This document shows positions 50,574-60,029 of a stretch of 64,000 nucleotides of DNA, in pieces (the first letter of the stretch is position 1; every line of letters starts with the position of its first letter). Location of the stretch: positions 8,227-72,226 of the forward strand of contig JBMNTV010000002.1 in NCBI GenBank assembly GCA_050945915.1, given 5' to 3'. Source of the DNA: CALNBC01 sp050945915 (GTDB lineage Bacteria > Bacillota > Clostridia > Christensenellales > CALWSW01). Below the pieces are notes generated by a model. That model saw only the letters and a program-made list of their open reading frames with translations. It did no database searches and was not told the DNA's origin. Made by a program: the position numbers and the translations under genes.

Positions 50574-51790
50574 AAAGACTGGTTTCCTTTGCCCTGTCTC
50601 TGACCATTGCCCTGGGTCTTTTTGCCGCGGCGCCCGTCCAGGCAGCCACGGGTATGGTGGCATCGAGCAGTTTCTCCAAAAACGAAAAACGCGCAATTTC
50701 GATTTCTGCCACCGAGACCATCAGCCCCGGTGAGGTGATGAAACTCTCGGTTTCTGTATCCGGTTACCGGGATCCGGTGATCACCTATGTCGTCAAAAAA
50801 CCCGGGAAGAGCAAGTATTCCTACTTGAAAAAGCAGACCGATCGGACCTCCCTTTCCTACCGGATCCGCACCGAAGGGGAATACGCTTTCAGGGCTATCG
50901 TGACCGAACGGGACGGGAGCAACAGAAAAGTGAGCGCAACGGCGGTCTGCATGGTGGAAGAAGCGGTGGTGATCCCGGCGAACGCCTCCGCCCTGTTTTG
51001 GAGCCCGAGGGACGAGGCCCCCGCCCTGCCTCAAGCCCTGTATTCCGCGAGGGACGGCATGAACGCCATCAACCGTACGGTGCTGGCGTTGGGGGATACG
51101 GTGAGCTTTCCGGCTTATAAACTGAAACACTTTTTCAACCAGATCGGCAGCGCCGGCGAGCTGCACAACGCCTTTTTGAAGGGCGGTTCCATCTCTTACA
51201 GCGCCAGATACGATCCGAAAATCGGGGACGGCATCATCACCATCCACTTGGATTACGACAGCGCGGGCCAGCTGGTGCGCAAATACTATTACGGCACAGA
51301 GACCGACGGTTCCAAAGCCACCGCCGCCCTGGAAAAATGGATCAAGGACCGCCTGGAGGAGCTGATGGTACCCGATATGACGGACGAGGAAAAGGTCAGG
51401 GCGATCCACGATGATCTTGTGGCAAATTTTGAATACGACACCTATACCAACTCGTCCAAAAAAGCGACGGATTACGCGGAAGAATCCTTTACCGCCTACG
51501 GCATGGTCAAAAACGGCTACGGCGTGTGCGAGGCCTATGCGGAGCTGTTCTGCCTGATGAGCACCTATGCCGGCGTGCCTTGCTACCCCGTCACCGGTTA
51601 TTACGGCGGCGGCAAACACATGTGGAACAAGGTGAAGATCGACGGAAAGTGGTACAATCTCGACTGCACCACCGACGACCCCATCCCCGATTCGCCGGGA
51701 AGGGTGCTGCATACCTATTACCTCAAGAGCGACAGGGAGTTCGCCTCCTTTGGCTATACCTGGGAAACCGGATTGTGGCCGGCGGCGTGA
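50570..51790 (+). CDS. Exported transglutaminase-like (cysteine-protease fold) protein
   Basis: 406 residues: a signal peptide (MKRLVSFALSLTIALGLFAA, ending near AQAA), a beta-rich domain to about 130, then the transglutaminase-like core. GYGVCEAYAE holds the Cys, GGKHMWNKVKI the His, and NLDCTTDD the Asp of the triad. Secreted or envelope members act as proteases or transamidases; the substrate is unknown. Coupled to the preceding gene. Confidence 0.85.
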   Translation: MKRLVSFALSLTIALGLFAAAPVQAATGMVASSSFSKNEKRAISISATETISPGEVMKLSVSVSGYRDPVITYVVKKPGKSKYSYLKKQTDRTSLSYRIRTEGEYAFRAIVTERDGSNRKVSATAVCMVEEAVVIPANASALFWSPRDEAPALPQALYSARDGMNAINRTVLALGDTVSFPAYKLKHFFNQIGSAGELHNAFLKGGSISYSARYDPKIGDGIITIHLDYDSAGQLVRKYYYGTETDGSKATAALEKWIKDRLEELMVPDMTDEEKVRAIHDDLVANFEYDTYTNSSKKATDYAEESFTAYGMVKNGYGVCEAYAELFCLMSTYAGVPCYPVTGYYGGGKHMWNKVKIDGKWYNLDCTTDDPIPDSPGRVLHTYYLKSDREFASFGYTWETGLWPAA

Positions 51791-51810
51791 GCGCGGTGGG
51801 AGCGATGTTG

Positions 51811-51838
51811 AAAAAAGCGCCTTCTGGCGCTTTTTTTC
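51811..51838. terminator. Bidirectional terminator
   Basis: aaaaaagcgcc-ttct-ggcgctttttt is symmetric, between the convergent transglutaminase-like and DegV genes. Confidence 0.88.
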
Positions 51839-51856
51839 TGCTCTTAATTTGCCGAT

Positions 51857-52771
51857 TCAATCATTGGACGCCGTGGAAAGGCAATTTTCACAATCCTCCT
51901 CGATGATGAAGGACAGGCCGATGCAACCCGGACCCGTGAACACTCCTACTACGGCGCCGACGGAAAGGATCAGGGTTTGAATGTCCGGATAATGCGCCTT
52001 CAGCTCCTGCTGCAGTTCCGCTGCGCGGCTTTCCGCCATCGCGTGGAAAATCACGGCGATGGAATGGTTGGCGGCTTTGCTGCGGAAGGTGTCCACCAAA
52101 TAGCGGTTGACCTGTTTCCCGCTTTTGATCAGGTCGGTGTCCCTGGCGACGCCGTTTTCAAAGGTGAGGACAGGCTTGACGCCAAGAAGCTGGCCCAAAA
52201 TGGGCTTGATGCCGCAGGCCCGTCCGGATTTGAAGGCATACACAAAGGAGTTCAGCACAAAAAAGGACGCAACCTTTTCCCGCAACTGGGTTAAAGATGC
52301 GATGATTTCCGAAGCGTTTTTCCCCTTCCTGGCGAGTTCTGCGGCGTGGAGCGCCAAAAGAGTCGCCCCGCCGGAGCAGTTCTGGGTGTCAAAGGTCCGG
52401 ATGATCGGCATCGTTCCCCCGCCGTTTTTTGCGACTTCGTTGGCGTAAAGCTCCGCCGCTATGCAAGCGGAATCAAACATGCCCGCCATCTTGGAAGTCA
52501 CCGTCAGGCAGATGATTTCGTCGTAATGGGAATTGCTTTTGTACGCCTTTAAGAATTCGTGGGGAGAGGGCTGGGCGGTCCGGGGATGTTCCTGGGCGGT
52601 GGCCAGCTTTTGATAGAATTGCTCGGTGGTGAGATCCTGATTGTGGGTGTATTCCCGGACGGTTCCGTTTTCACAAAAAAGTACATGAAAAGGCACCAGA
52701 TCAATGCCCGCTTGTTTGGCGCTTTCAAGGGGAAGGTCGCAACTGGAATCGGCAATGATTTTGACAGACAT
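51857..52771 (-). CDS. DegV-family fatty-acid-binding protein
   Basis: 304 residues from the ATG at 52771. IIADSSCDLPLE at the start, TVTSKMAGMFDSA, and GRACGIKPILGQLLGVKPVL are DegV landmarks; VGVFTGPGCIGLSF closes the fold. FakB-type DegV proteins present fatty acids to a kinase for phospholipid synthesis; no FakA is in the window. It is a single gene. Confidence 0.9.
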   Translation of the reverse strand: MSVKIIADSSCDLPLESAKQAGIDLVPFHVLFCENGTVREYTHNQDLTTEQFYQKLATAQEHPRTAQPSPHEFLKAYKSNSHYDEIICLTVTSKMAGMFDSACIAAELYANEVAKNGGGTMPIIRTFDTQNCSGGATLLALHAAELARKGKNASEIIASLTQLREKVASFFVLNSFVYAFKSGRACGIKPILGQLLGVKPVLTFENGVARDTDLIKSGKQVNRYLVDTFRSKAANHSIAVIFHAMAESRAAELQQELKAHYPDIQTLILSVGAVVGVFTGPGCIGLSFIIEEDCENCLSTASND

Positions 52772-53033
52772 GGTCCGTTCCGCCTTTTGCTGTTTCGTTC
52801 GGAAAAATCGGGGAAATGCAAAAAGTCCAAAAATTCGCAACCGAAATGATTTTACATGATGTTTCAGATTTATTCAATAAAATGTATGAAATATTCATTC
52901 TAAAATTACGGTTAAATCTGCAAAAATGGGATCGGTTCTTGTTGAAATCCGCCGAATTTGATGATAAAATCATTGCACCGGTGGAAAATACTGTCAATTT
53001 TGTCTATTTTCCTCAAAAACGTGAAAATCTCAA

Positions 53034-53069
53034 CATATTGTATATCCAATAATTGGATTACACAATATG
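53034..53069. repeat. Long imperfect dyad in an AT-rich gap
   Basis: catattgt...tccaat and attgga...acaatatg form a 36-base dyad with a small bulge, with tccaat-a-attgga at its centre. It lies in the 477-base AT-rich gap between degV and the GH3-like gene. A second short dyad, ggatcg-ata-cgatcc, lies at about 53211-53225. Either may be an operator for the divergent genes. I see no convincing gene in this gap. Confidence 0.5.
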
Positions 53070-53248
53070 CAGTTTTTTTGCAGATGGAATCCCATGGCGG
53101 AACTCCGCCGTTGATGCGTTTTCAAGGGCGGATGAAAAGGTGATTGGTTTTTCCAATTTACTGAAAAACCGCTTTTTCCAAATTGTAAATTTTTTGTGAA
53201 CGACCTCTGGGATCGATACGATCCGTAAAGCAAAAGGAGGTTCAAGGC

Positions 53249-54874
53249 ATGCGGCGCTTCGACAATGGCTTGTCCTTTCGGGATCAAAAAAGCCTTTGGA
53301 CGGAGTACTGCGGCTTTTTGGACTTTTCCATCGAACAATTCATGGCGGTGCAGGAGCGCCTTTTACTGGAGCAGCTTACCCTTCTGGACGGAACAGAACT
53401 GGGTAGGCGTTTTTTTGGCGAAAAAGCGCCGAAAAACATCGACGAATTCCGAGAAACCGCGCCGTTGACCGCCTATGCGGATTATTTCGGCATTCTGACC
53501 AGCAAGCGGGAGGATCTGCTTCCCCAAAGGCCTGCGGTGTGGGTCCGCTCGGCCTGGGAGGGCAGCAGGCGCCAGGTACGGTACGCGCCCTACACCTCCG
53601 CGATGCTGGAATCGTATCGAAAGAACCTCATCGCGGCGTTGATCCTTTCCGCCAGCACCCATCGGGGCAAGACCGCCCTGAGGCCCCAGGACAGCATCCT
53701 GTGCGGCCTGCCGCCCCTGCCCTATGAAACCGGGCTTTTGCCCCATGTCTTAGGCAGTGCGCTGAACGTGCTTCCCCCTGTGAAGGCGCTGGATTTCTTG
53801 GACGTGGACGAGGCGGCGGAACTCGGCATCCACCTGGGATTGAAGAACGGGATCGACCTGTTTTTCGGCACGGCCAGCTTCGCCTGCCGATTGGCAAAGA
53901 ATTTCTCCCTCATCAACCCGGGCGAGGGGGAAACCGCCGAATCCAAAGAGCAAGCCGGGCAGGAGCCCCTCTCTCCCCGGAAGATGGCGCGGATGGTGAA
54001 AGCCATGACCCGCGCCAAAGCGGAAAAGCGCAGGGTCAAGCCGGCGGATGCTTTTTCCCTTAAGGGGCTGGTCGTCACCGGGACGGAGAGCGAATTTTTC
54101 AAAGAAAAGATTCGCGACCAGTGGGGTATTGTCCCCCACGAGGTCATCAGCGGCGCAGAGTCCGCCCTGGTGGGAACGGAAACCTGGGCGAGAAACGGGC
54201 TGGTCTTCTTCCCGGACAGCAATTTTTACGAGTTCATCCCCGAAGGGGACATGGTCCGGTCTCTGGAGGATCCCTCCTTTGTCCCGCGGACGGTGCTGAT
54301 GAACGAACTCAAGGCCTGCGAGAAGTACGAGCTGGTGCTCACTACCCTGCACGGCGGCGCCTTTGTGCGTTACCGGCCGGGGGACATCTACCAGTGCCTG
54401 CAGGAACAGGACGCGAAAAACGGCATCCGCCTGCCCCTTTTGCGGTACCTCGACCGGGTGCCGGAGGTGATCGACATCGCCGGCTTCACCCGAATCACGG
54501 CGGATACCATCGACGAGGCTCTGCGCCTTTCCCGACTGGGCATTTCCCGCTATTTCGTCCGGAAGGAGTACGACGAAAAGAAGCGACCCTTTTTGCACCT
54601 TTACGTCGAGGTGGAGGAGGACGCCATGTACGCCACCGCCGCCACCGAAGGCCTGATCCGGGAACAGATGTCCATCTATTTTAAGTACCTGGAGAGCGAG
54701 TACGGCGATCTGAAGGAAATTTTGGGCAGGGATCCCTTGAAGGTGGACATTTTGCCCGTGGGCAGCATCGAAGGGTACGAAAGGGCGACCGGCAGGAAGG
54801 TCAAAAAAGTCAATCCTTCCCGCTTCGACGTCATCGAACTGCTGCAAAAGATCCGCCCCACCACGTTTTTCTAG
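53249..54874 (+). CDS. GH3-family adenylate-forming enzyme (acyl-adenylate/amino-acid conjugase-like)
   Basis: 541 residues with AAAGGAGG upstream. It follows the GH3 fold of the ANL superfamily: VWVRSAWEGSRR near 95, VTGTESEFFKEKI, EVISGAESA and the late FVRYRPGDIYQC, equivalent to the GH3 YRxGD motif. GH3 enzymes activate a carboxylic acid with ATP and join it to an amino acid; bacterial members are poorly characterised and no partner gene gives the substrate. Confidence 0.82.
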   Translation: MRRFDNGLSFRDQKSLWTEYCGFLDFSIEQFMAVQERLLLEQLTLLDGTELGRRFFGEKAPKNIDEFRETAPLTAYADYFGILTSKREDLLPQRPAVWVRSAWEGSRRQVRYAPYTSAMLESYRKNLIAALILSASTHRGKTALRPQDSILCGLPPLPYETGLLPHVLGSALNVLPPVKALDFLDVDEAAELGIHLGLKNGIDLFFGTASFACRLAKNFSLINPGEGETAESKEQAGQEPLSPRKMARMVKAMTRAKAEKRRVKPADAFSLKGLVVTGTESEFFKEKIRDQWGIVPHEVISGAESALVGTETWARNGLVFFPDSNFYEFIPEGDMVRSLEDPSFVPRTVLMNELKACEKYELVLTTLHGGAFVRYRPGDIYQCLQEQDAKNGIRLPLLRYLDRVPEVIDIAGFTRITADTIDEALRLSRLGISRYFVRKEYDEKKRPFLHLYVEVEEDAMYATAATEGLIREQMSIYFKYLESEYGDLKEILGRDPLKVDILPVGSIEGYERATGRKVKKVNPSRFDVIELLQKIRPTTFF

Positions 54875-54939
54875 ATGATTTTTCCCGGTTGACCCGTTAA
54901 TATTTCGACAATTTTCAACTCAAAGGGAAGGAGGACGCC

Positions 54940-57453
54940 ATGATTCTGCGCATCGCGTACTGGAGCGCATCGGTGATCGCCCTGGCGGCCTACGCCCTTT
55001 TGATGGTGATTTTCGCCATTTCCAAGAAGGACCGGAACATCAAATCCATCATGCTGGTGATGTCCTGCATGATCGGCTGGACGGGCTTTTCCCTGCTGAT
55101 GAAGCTGAATGCCGCCCCGGGCTTTGCCTTCTGGAGCCTGCTTTTGACCACCTCCATGATCGTACTTCCCCCCATCGTCTATCAGTTCATGGCGAATTTG
55201 CTGGGTCATGGGCAAAGGCGGCTCAAGCGGTTTTTGTGGTTTATTTCCACGGCTTTGCTGGTCGTTCTGAATATTTTTGGGCTTTTTGTGCGGGACCGGG
55301 TGCTCAACGATCTGGGAAACGGCATGGTTTCGGTGAGCTATACCTTCCGCTGGCCCTTTGTTTTTCCCTTTGCCTTTGCGCTGTTTGCGATAGTTGCGAA
55401 TTTTGTGCTGCTCAAGAAATCCTATGATTCCGGGAAGGTGAACCGTAGAGCCTTCAAATCGATGGCCGCCGGCCTGGGATTGATGGTGTTGGGTTACGCC
55501 GTTAAGCTGTCGCCCATCATCAACCGCTTCCCCATTGACATGGTGGCCGGCCTGGTCAGCACCGCTTTGTTTTTGCGGGTGCTGTATTCCAAGCGGGTGT
55601 TCACCTTCAAATTTGTGATGACCAGGGGGCTGATCTTCGCGGTCATCTCCCTTGCCCTGACCGTTGGATTGGGGTTTGCCGGATTTTATCTGGACGATGT
55701 CGTGGTCTCCGTACTGCCGGAGAACGGCTCCTTTGAAACTGTCCGGGCCATCGCCTTTGCGGTGCTGTTCGGCATCGCGCTGCAGATTGTCAACCTTTTG
55801 AGCCGTGCCGTGGTGGACAGGTTCTACGTCAACGCCGATTACACCCGGCGGCAGGCTTTGCGCAATTTTTCCGTCAACATCGCCAACAATCTGGATTTGG
55901 ACAAGCTCCTTTCTGAACTGGCTTCCGCCGTCAAGGAAGGGGTGGAGGCCACCAGGGTTTATGTGCTGCTGCGGGATCCGGAAAAGGAATGCTATTACAC
56001 TGCCCATTCCGCCAATGTGCTGGATCAGCCGGAGATCAGCATTTCGACGCACAACCCCATCGTCTCCTGGCTGTTGGAAAACCGGCGCTGCCTGACGGAC
56101 AGGCAGATCGCCTCTTTGCCCTATTTCCGCTCGATGTGGACTTCGGAAAAAGCCCTTCTGAAGGAGCACGAGATTGCCATTTTCGCCCCCCTCATCTGCA
56201 GGGATTCCATGATCGGCATGTTGCTTTTATCCGCGCCGGAACGCGCCTCGGAATACACCATGGAGGATATGGACATCCTCCAGTCCCTGAGCACCTCCAC
56301 CGCCATCGCCATCGACAATGCCAGGATGTACGAGCGGGTGAAGCTCCAGGCGCGGACGGATGAGCTCACCGGCCTTTTCAACCGGCGCTCCTTTTACGAG
56401 GATCTGCAAAAGGAGGTCGCCCGGGCCAAAGCAGAGGGTACCACGTTGGGCCTGATCCTCATCGATGTGGACATGTTCAAGCTGTATAACGACATGCACG
56501 GCAGCTACGAGGGGGATCTGGCTTTGCGGCGCATCGGCAGGATGGTGCAGAATGTCGTCGGGCTGGAAGGCACCTGTTACCGTTACAGCGGGCAGTCCTT
56601 TACCGTCTTTTTGCCCGGGACGGACGGGCACAGGGCCAGGACCGTGGCGGAATGCATCCGGCGCTGTATCGAGGAAGACTTCATGTACCACGAGGACCAG
56701 ACCAAGCGCTTCCTGACGGTCAGCGGCGGCGTCAGCATCTTCCCCCACACCGCCCACAGCGCGGACGAGCTGGTGCGCAGGGCGGATTTTGCCAAGGTGG
56801 CGGCAAAGGACGCCGGAAAGAACCGGATTCACGTCTATACCACCGGCAAGACGGACAGTTACGAACAGCGGGAGGAAATGCCCTACGCCACCACGGTTTA
56901 CGCCCTGGCCGCCGCCATCGACGCCAAGGACCACTTCACCTTCAGTCACTCCCAAAAGGTGGCGGATTACGTCGTCACCCTGGCTTTGGAAATGGGGATG
57001 GACCCAAGCCAAATCCCCATGCTGCGGGAAGCCGCCCTGCTGCATGACATCGGCAAGATCGGAATTCCCGAATCCATCCTCATCAAGCCCGGCAAGCTGG
57101 ATGTGGATGAATACGGCACCATCAAGCAGCATGTGGTGATGTCCATCGAAATCATCAAGCACCTGCCCACGTTGAATTACGTCATCCCCACGGTGCTGTG
57201 CCACCACGAGCGGTGGGACGGCAGGGGTTACCCCCGGGGAATCGCCGGTGAGGAGATCCCCTTCGGCGCTAGGTGCCTGGCGGTGGCGGATGCCTTTGAC
57301 GCCATGGTTTCCGAGCGCCCGTACAAGCCCTGCTGCACCATCGAGTTCGCGTTGCAGGAGATCGAGCGCCAGGCTGGCCATCAGTTCGATCCGGACATTG
57401 CCCTGACCTTTGTGCGGCTGGTCCGGGAAGGGAAAATCGTGGTGCAGAAATAA
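54940..57453 (+). CDS. Membrane sensor with GAF, degenerate GGDEF and HD-GYP domains
   Basis: 837 residues. About 270 N-terminal residues form seven to eight membrane segments. A GAF-like domain (about 315-465) follows. The GGDEF domain (about 480-640) begins ARTDELTGLFNRRSF, but its active loop reads YSGQSF (549-554) instead of GGDEF, so cyclase activity is unlikely. The HD-GYP domain keeps His702-Asp703 in HDIGKIG and HHERWDGRGYP at 755-765, so it is likely an active c-di-GMP phosphodiesterase. It lies 65 bases after the GH3-like gene. Confidence 0.92.
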   Translation: MILRIAYWSASVIALAAYALLMVIFAISKKDRNIKSIMLVMSCMIGWTGFSLLMKLNAAPGFAFWSLLLTTSMIVLPPIVYQFMANLLGHGQRRLKRFLWFISTALLVVLNIFGLFVRDRVLNDLGNGMVSVSYTFRWPFVFPFAFALFAIVANFVLLKKSYDSGKVNRRAFKSMAAGLGLMVLGYAVKLSPIINRFPIDMVAGLVSTALFLRVLYSKRVFTFKFVMTRGLIFAVISLALTVGLGFAGFYLDDVVVSVLPENGSFETVRAIAFAVLFGIALQIVNLLSRAVVDRFYVNADYTRRQALRNFSVNIANNLDLDKLLSELASAVKEGVEATRVYVLLRDPEKECYYTAHSANVLDQPEISISTHNPIVSWLLENRRCLTDRQIASLPYFRSMWTSEKALLKEHEIAIFAPLICRDSMIGMLLLSAPERASEYTMEDMDILQSLSTSTAIAIDNARMYERVKLQARTDELTGLFNRRSFYEDLQKEVARAKAEGTTLGLILIDVDMFKLYNDMHGSYEGDLALRRIGRMVQNVVGLEGTCYRYSGQSFTVFLPGTDGHRARTVAECIRRCIEEDFMYHEDQTKRFLTVSGGVSIFPHTAHSADELVRRADFAKVAAKDAGKNRIHVYTTGKTDSYEQREEMPYATTVYALAAAIDAKDHFTFSHSQKVADYVVTLALEMGMDPSQIPMLREAALLHDIGKIGIPESILIKPGKLDVDEYGTIKQHVVMSIEIIKHLPTLNYVIPTVLCHHERWDGRGYPRGIAGEEIPFGARCLAVADAFDAMVSERPYKPCCTIEFALQEIERQAGHQFDPDIALTFVRLVREGKIVVQK

Positions 57454-57473
57454 TAGAAGGTTATTAAGCAAAA

Positions 57474-57507
57474 AAACGGCTTTGGAGTATTCCAAGGCCG
57501 TGTTTTT
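57474..57507. terminator. Terminator between the HD-GYP gene and spo0A
   Basis: acggctttgga and tccaaggccgt flank a short loop with AAAAAA on the left and GTTTTTA on the right, so it serves both convergent genes. Confidence 0.85.
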
Positions 57508-57565
57508 ATGAAAGAGAATGATTTATGTTACGGTACCCGTGGCTGCATCCTGGCTGTCGTTGGAC

Positions 57566-58362
57566 TCAAACGGCTTTGCTCTGCTCCGTTCTGGTCAGGT
57601 CGTCGATCAGCAGCTTATCCGCCACAAGGGCTATGAATTCGCCGTTCGTGGGTTTTTCCTGCTTGCCGTAGATCGTATACCCGAAGATGCCGTTGATGTT
57701 TTCGATCTTGCCCCTGGCCCAGGCGACCTCGATGGCGTGGCGGATGGCACGCTCCACCTTGCTGGCGGTGGTATCAAAGGCCCGGGCCACGCCTGGATAA
57801 AGCTCCTTGGTGATGGAGTTGATGATGGATCTGTCCGAATAGACCTGCTTAACCGCTTCCCGCAGGAAGTGGTACCCCTTGATGTGGGCGGGAATGCCGA
57901 CGGCAAGGAATACGTTTGCGATGCGCTCGTCCAGGGATTTGACCGGCGGCAGCCGCTCGGGGACGCGCAACGCGGGCTTTTCCACAGCCTGCACCTGGGA
58001 CGGAGTCTCGATGACGCGGTTGATCAGCGACTCCAGATTAAAGGGTTTGACGAAATAATAATAGATGCCAAAAGTGCAGGCTTTTTGGACGACATCATCC
58101 TGAGACAGCGCGGTCATCACGATGATCTTCGGCGGCTTGGGAAGGGAGCAGGCCCGCTCCAGAACGGCGAAGCCGTCTGTCTGGGAGAGTACCAAATCGA
58201 GCAAGAGCACGTCATAATCTCCGCTGTTGAGGCATTCCACTGCTTCGGCACCGCCGGCGACACATCGACAGCTTTCCACTTCTTCCCTGCGGGTGAGTGC
58301 TGCATAGATTTCATTGCGAAGAGATGCGTTCCCATCTGCAACCAGAACTTTCAGTGTTTTCA
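57566..58362 (-). CDS. spo0A: Spo0A, master sporulation response regulator
   Basis: 265 residues from the ATG at 58362 (GGAGG upstream). The receiver domain has Asp10 (followed by Gly rather than the usual second Asp), phospho-acceptor Asp56 in LLLDLVLS, and the Lys in FVKPF. The effector domain has GYHFLREAV, ITKELYPGVARAF and ASKVERAIRHAIEVAW, which are diagnostic of Spo0A. It switches on sporulation. The upstream region carries a 27-base dyad and, further up, a cluster of DnaA boxes. Confidence 0.97.
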
Positions 58363-58418
58363 TGTGCTTCCTCCGATCGGTTTGTGCGTTCTGAACATGT
58401 TCTTTGCCGATTTCTACA

Positions 58419-58445
58419 ACATATAGTGACAGTATCACTATATGT
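58419..58445. promoter_or_regulatory. 27-bp dyad upstream of spo0A
   Basis: acatatagtga and tcactatatgt are perfect 11-base arms around a five-base spacer, 57 bases upstream of the spo0A start. It is a candidate operator for a regulator of spo0A. Confidence 0.6.
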
Positions 58446-58793
58446 GTCTAAGTATAGCATTAGAATGTAAAAATTGACAGAGCAGAACTATGTCGATGTT
58501 CTACTTATATAAACGAATGCCGTCGATATTTCCTTGGGGAAAGCGATTGCGCGTCTTTTGGCGCGAAACCCGGGACTTGACAGGTGGAAAAATACGTCTG
58601 AAATCGACAAAGTTATTCAGTATAACCCAAAGTGTGCTTAATTTCTGCTAATACCCGACCAGAAGTACTTTATTCACGTTATTTTGTTTTTTTACACCCC
58701 AAATCGTATTTTGGGGATTTTTTGTGCTGCTTTGGGGGTTTTTTCATCGTCAAAAGATGCGTCTTTTGCGGACAAAGCAAAGATCCGCAAAAG

Positions 58794-58887
58794 TAATCCA
58801 CATTTTCCACAGTTATCAACAGAGTTATCCACAAAAAAACCGTCGAATGCATGGTGTTGTGAGTAAAAATGTGGATAATGTGGAAAA
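58794..58887. other. Second DnaA-box cluster, between spo0A and veg
   Basis: Perfect boxes ttatccaca (58825-58833) and tgtggataa (58870-58878), plus one-mismatch boxes taatccaca (58794), ttatcaaca (58813) and tgtggaaaa (58879), lie within 94 bases, in an AT-rich gap without genes (58446-58996). It is 9 kb from dnaA. It could be a second part of the origin or a titration site. Confidence 0.8.
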
Positions 58888-58996
58888 CTCGGATGTTGAT
58901 TGACAGGTATATACCACCGAAAGGCTGTTTGTATAGTTTTTGGGGATTTGGGCATACTTGGCTGTAATTGAAAAAACAGAAAAGGGAGAGCGCAAT

Positions 58997-59284
58997 ATGG
59001 GTGCGTTGGAGCTGAATGCCATCAAGGCCGCGATGGAGAATCGCATCGGAGAAACCGTCGAACTGCATTGCTTTTCAAGAAGGAAGGTTTCCAAACATGT
59101 CGGCGTCTTGGAGGGCGCGTATAACGCGGTGTTCACGGTGCTGGTGGTGACGGAGGACGGCCCGAGGAGGCTGAGCTACACCTATACGGATGTTTTGACC
59201 AAATCCATCCTCATCAAACCCGCCGGCGAGTTCGAAGAAGAAGTCCCCAAAGCAGGGTCTGCCAAAAGCCTTTCCATATCCTAG
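58997..59284 (+). CDS. veg: Veg-family small protein
   Basis: 95 residues; AAAGGGAG upstream of the ATG. It follows the Veg pattern (ALELNAIKAAMENRIGETVEL, GRRK-like SRRKVSKHVGVLEGAYNAVF and RRLSYTYTDVLTKSILI, in parts). Veg proteins are short, abundant and found near the origin in Firmicutes, with a proposed role in biofilm regulation. It lies just right of the DnaA-box cluster and left of spoIIR. Confidence 0.88.
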   Translation: MGALELNAIKAAMENRIGETVELHCFSRRKVSKHVGVLEGAYNAVFTVLVVTEDGPRRLSYTYTDVLTKSILIKPAGEFEEEVPKAGSAKSLSIS

Positions 59285-59337
59285 CGCCTGTTTCATGGGC
59301 GAATTCCATCCCCTAAGCCGAGAAAGAAGGAGACAAT

Positions 59338-59838
59338 ATGAAAAAGGTTGCCATACCCCTCGCCCTTGCCGTTTTGCTGATTTTGTCCGCCGTTCGGCCA
59401 ATGCGGTTGCATGTGATTGCCAACAGCGACACAGAATATGATCAGGCGGTCAAGCTTGCCGTTCGGGACGCGGTACTGGGCGTGTTGAACGACGACGGCG
59501 GCCCGGAAAATTTCGAGGACGCCGAAGCCGCGATTGTCCAAAACGGCGAAGCCTTGCAGCAAGCCGTGGACAACACCCTGAAAGAATGGAGCGCGGGTTA
59601 TTCCGGAACCCTGTATCTTGGAAACAGCGCCTTTCCCGAAAAGGTGTACGCCGGCAAGGTCTACCCCGCGGGGAAATACGAAGCCCTGCGGGTGGTGCTG
59701 GGCGAAGGCGGGGGCAAAAACTGGTGGTGCGTCATCTATCCGCCCCTTTGCCTGGGCGAATTTGCCGAAAACGGGGAGGGGCCTGTGGTGTTCCGGTCGT
59801 TCCTGGCCGAGCTGTTTCACCGGTGGTTTGGGATTTGA
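59338..59838 (+). CDS. spoIIR: Stage II sporulation protein R
   Basis: 166 residues with GAAGGAG upstream. After an N-terminal hydrophobic segment comes RLHVIANSDTEYDQAVKLAVRDAVL (in part RLHVIANSD), then FPEKVYAGKVYPAGKYEALRV and GGKNWWCVIYPPLC, all SpoIIR signatures. It is secreted from the forespore and triggers SpoIIGA, which activates sigma-E. A 191-base gap separates it from sleB. Confidence 0.95.
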   Translation: MKKVAIPLALAVLLILSAVRPMRLHVIANSDTEYDQAVKLAVRDAVLGVLNDDGGPENFEDAEAAIVQNGEALQQAVDNTLKEWSAGYSGTLYLGNSAFPEKVYAGKVYPAGKYEALRVVLGEGGGKNWWCVIYPPLCLGEFAENGEGPVVFRSFLAELFHRWFGI

Positions 59839-60029
59839 CCGGCGCGCCGGCGGGAACGAGCGGGTTCCCCGCCCGAAAAACGCCCGTTTGGGCGGGGCGT
59901 ACCCATTCGAGGGGTTCTTCCACAGGTGGAATGAGCGTTTGCCCGGGGTAACGGCAAAGCTGACCCGCCGGCCCGATTCCCTCGGGCGGATTTGGACGGG
60001 CGAGCTATGATCAAAAGGAGGTCATTCAA

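Noticed and set aside
52816..53052. 78-codon AT-rich frame between degV and the GH3-like gene
   Set aside because: No ribosome site at a useful distance; composition follows the AT-rich gap and the frame runs into the dyad.
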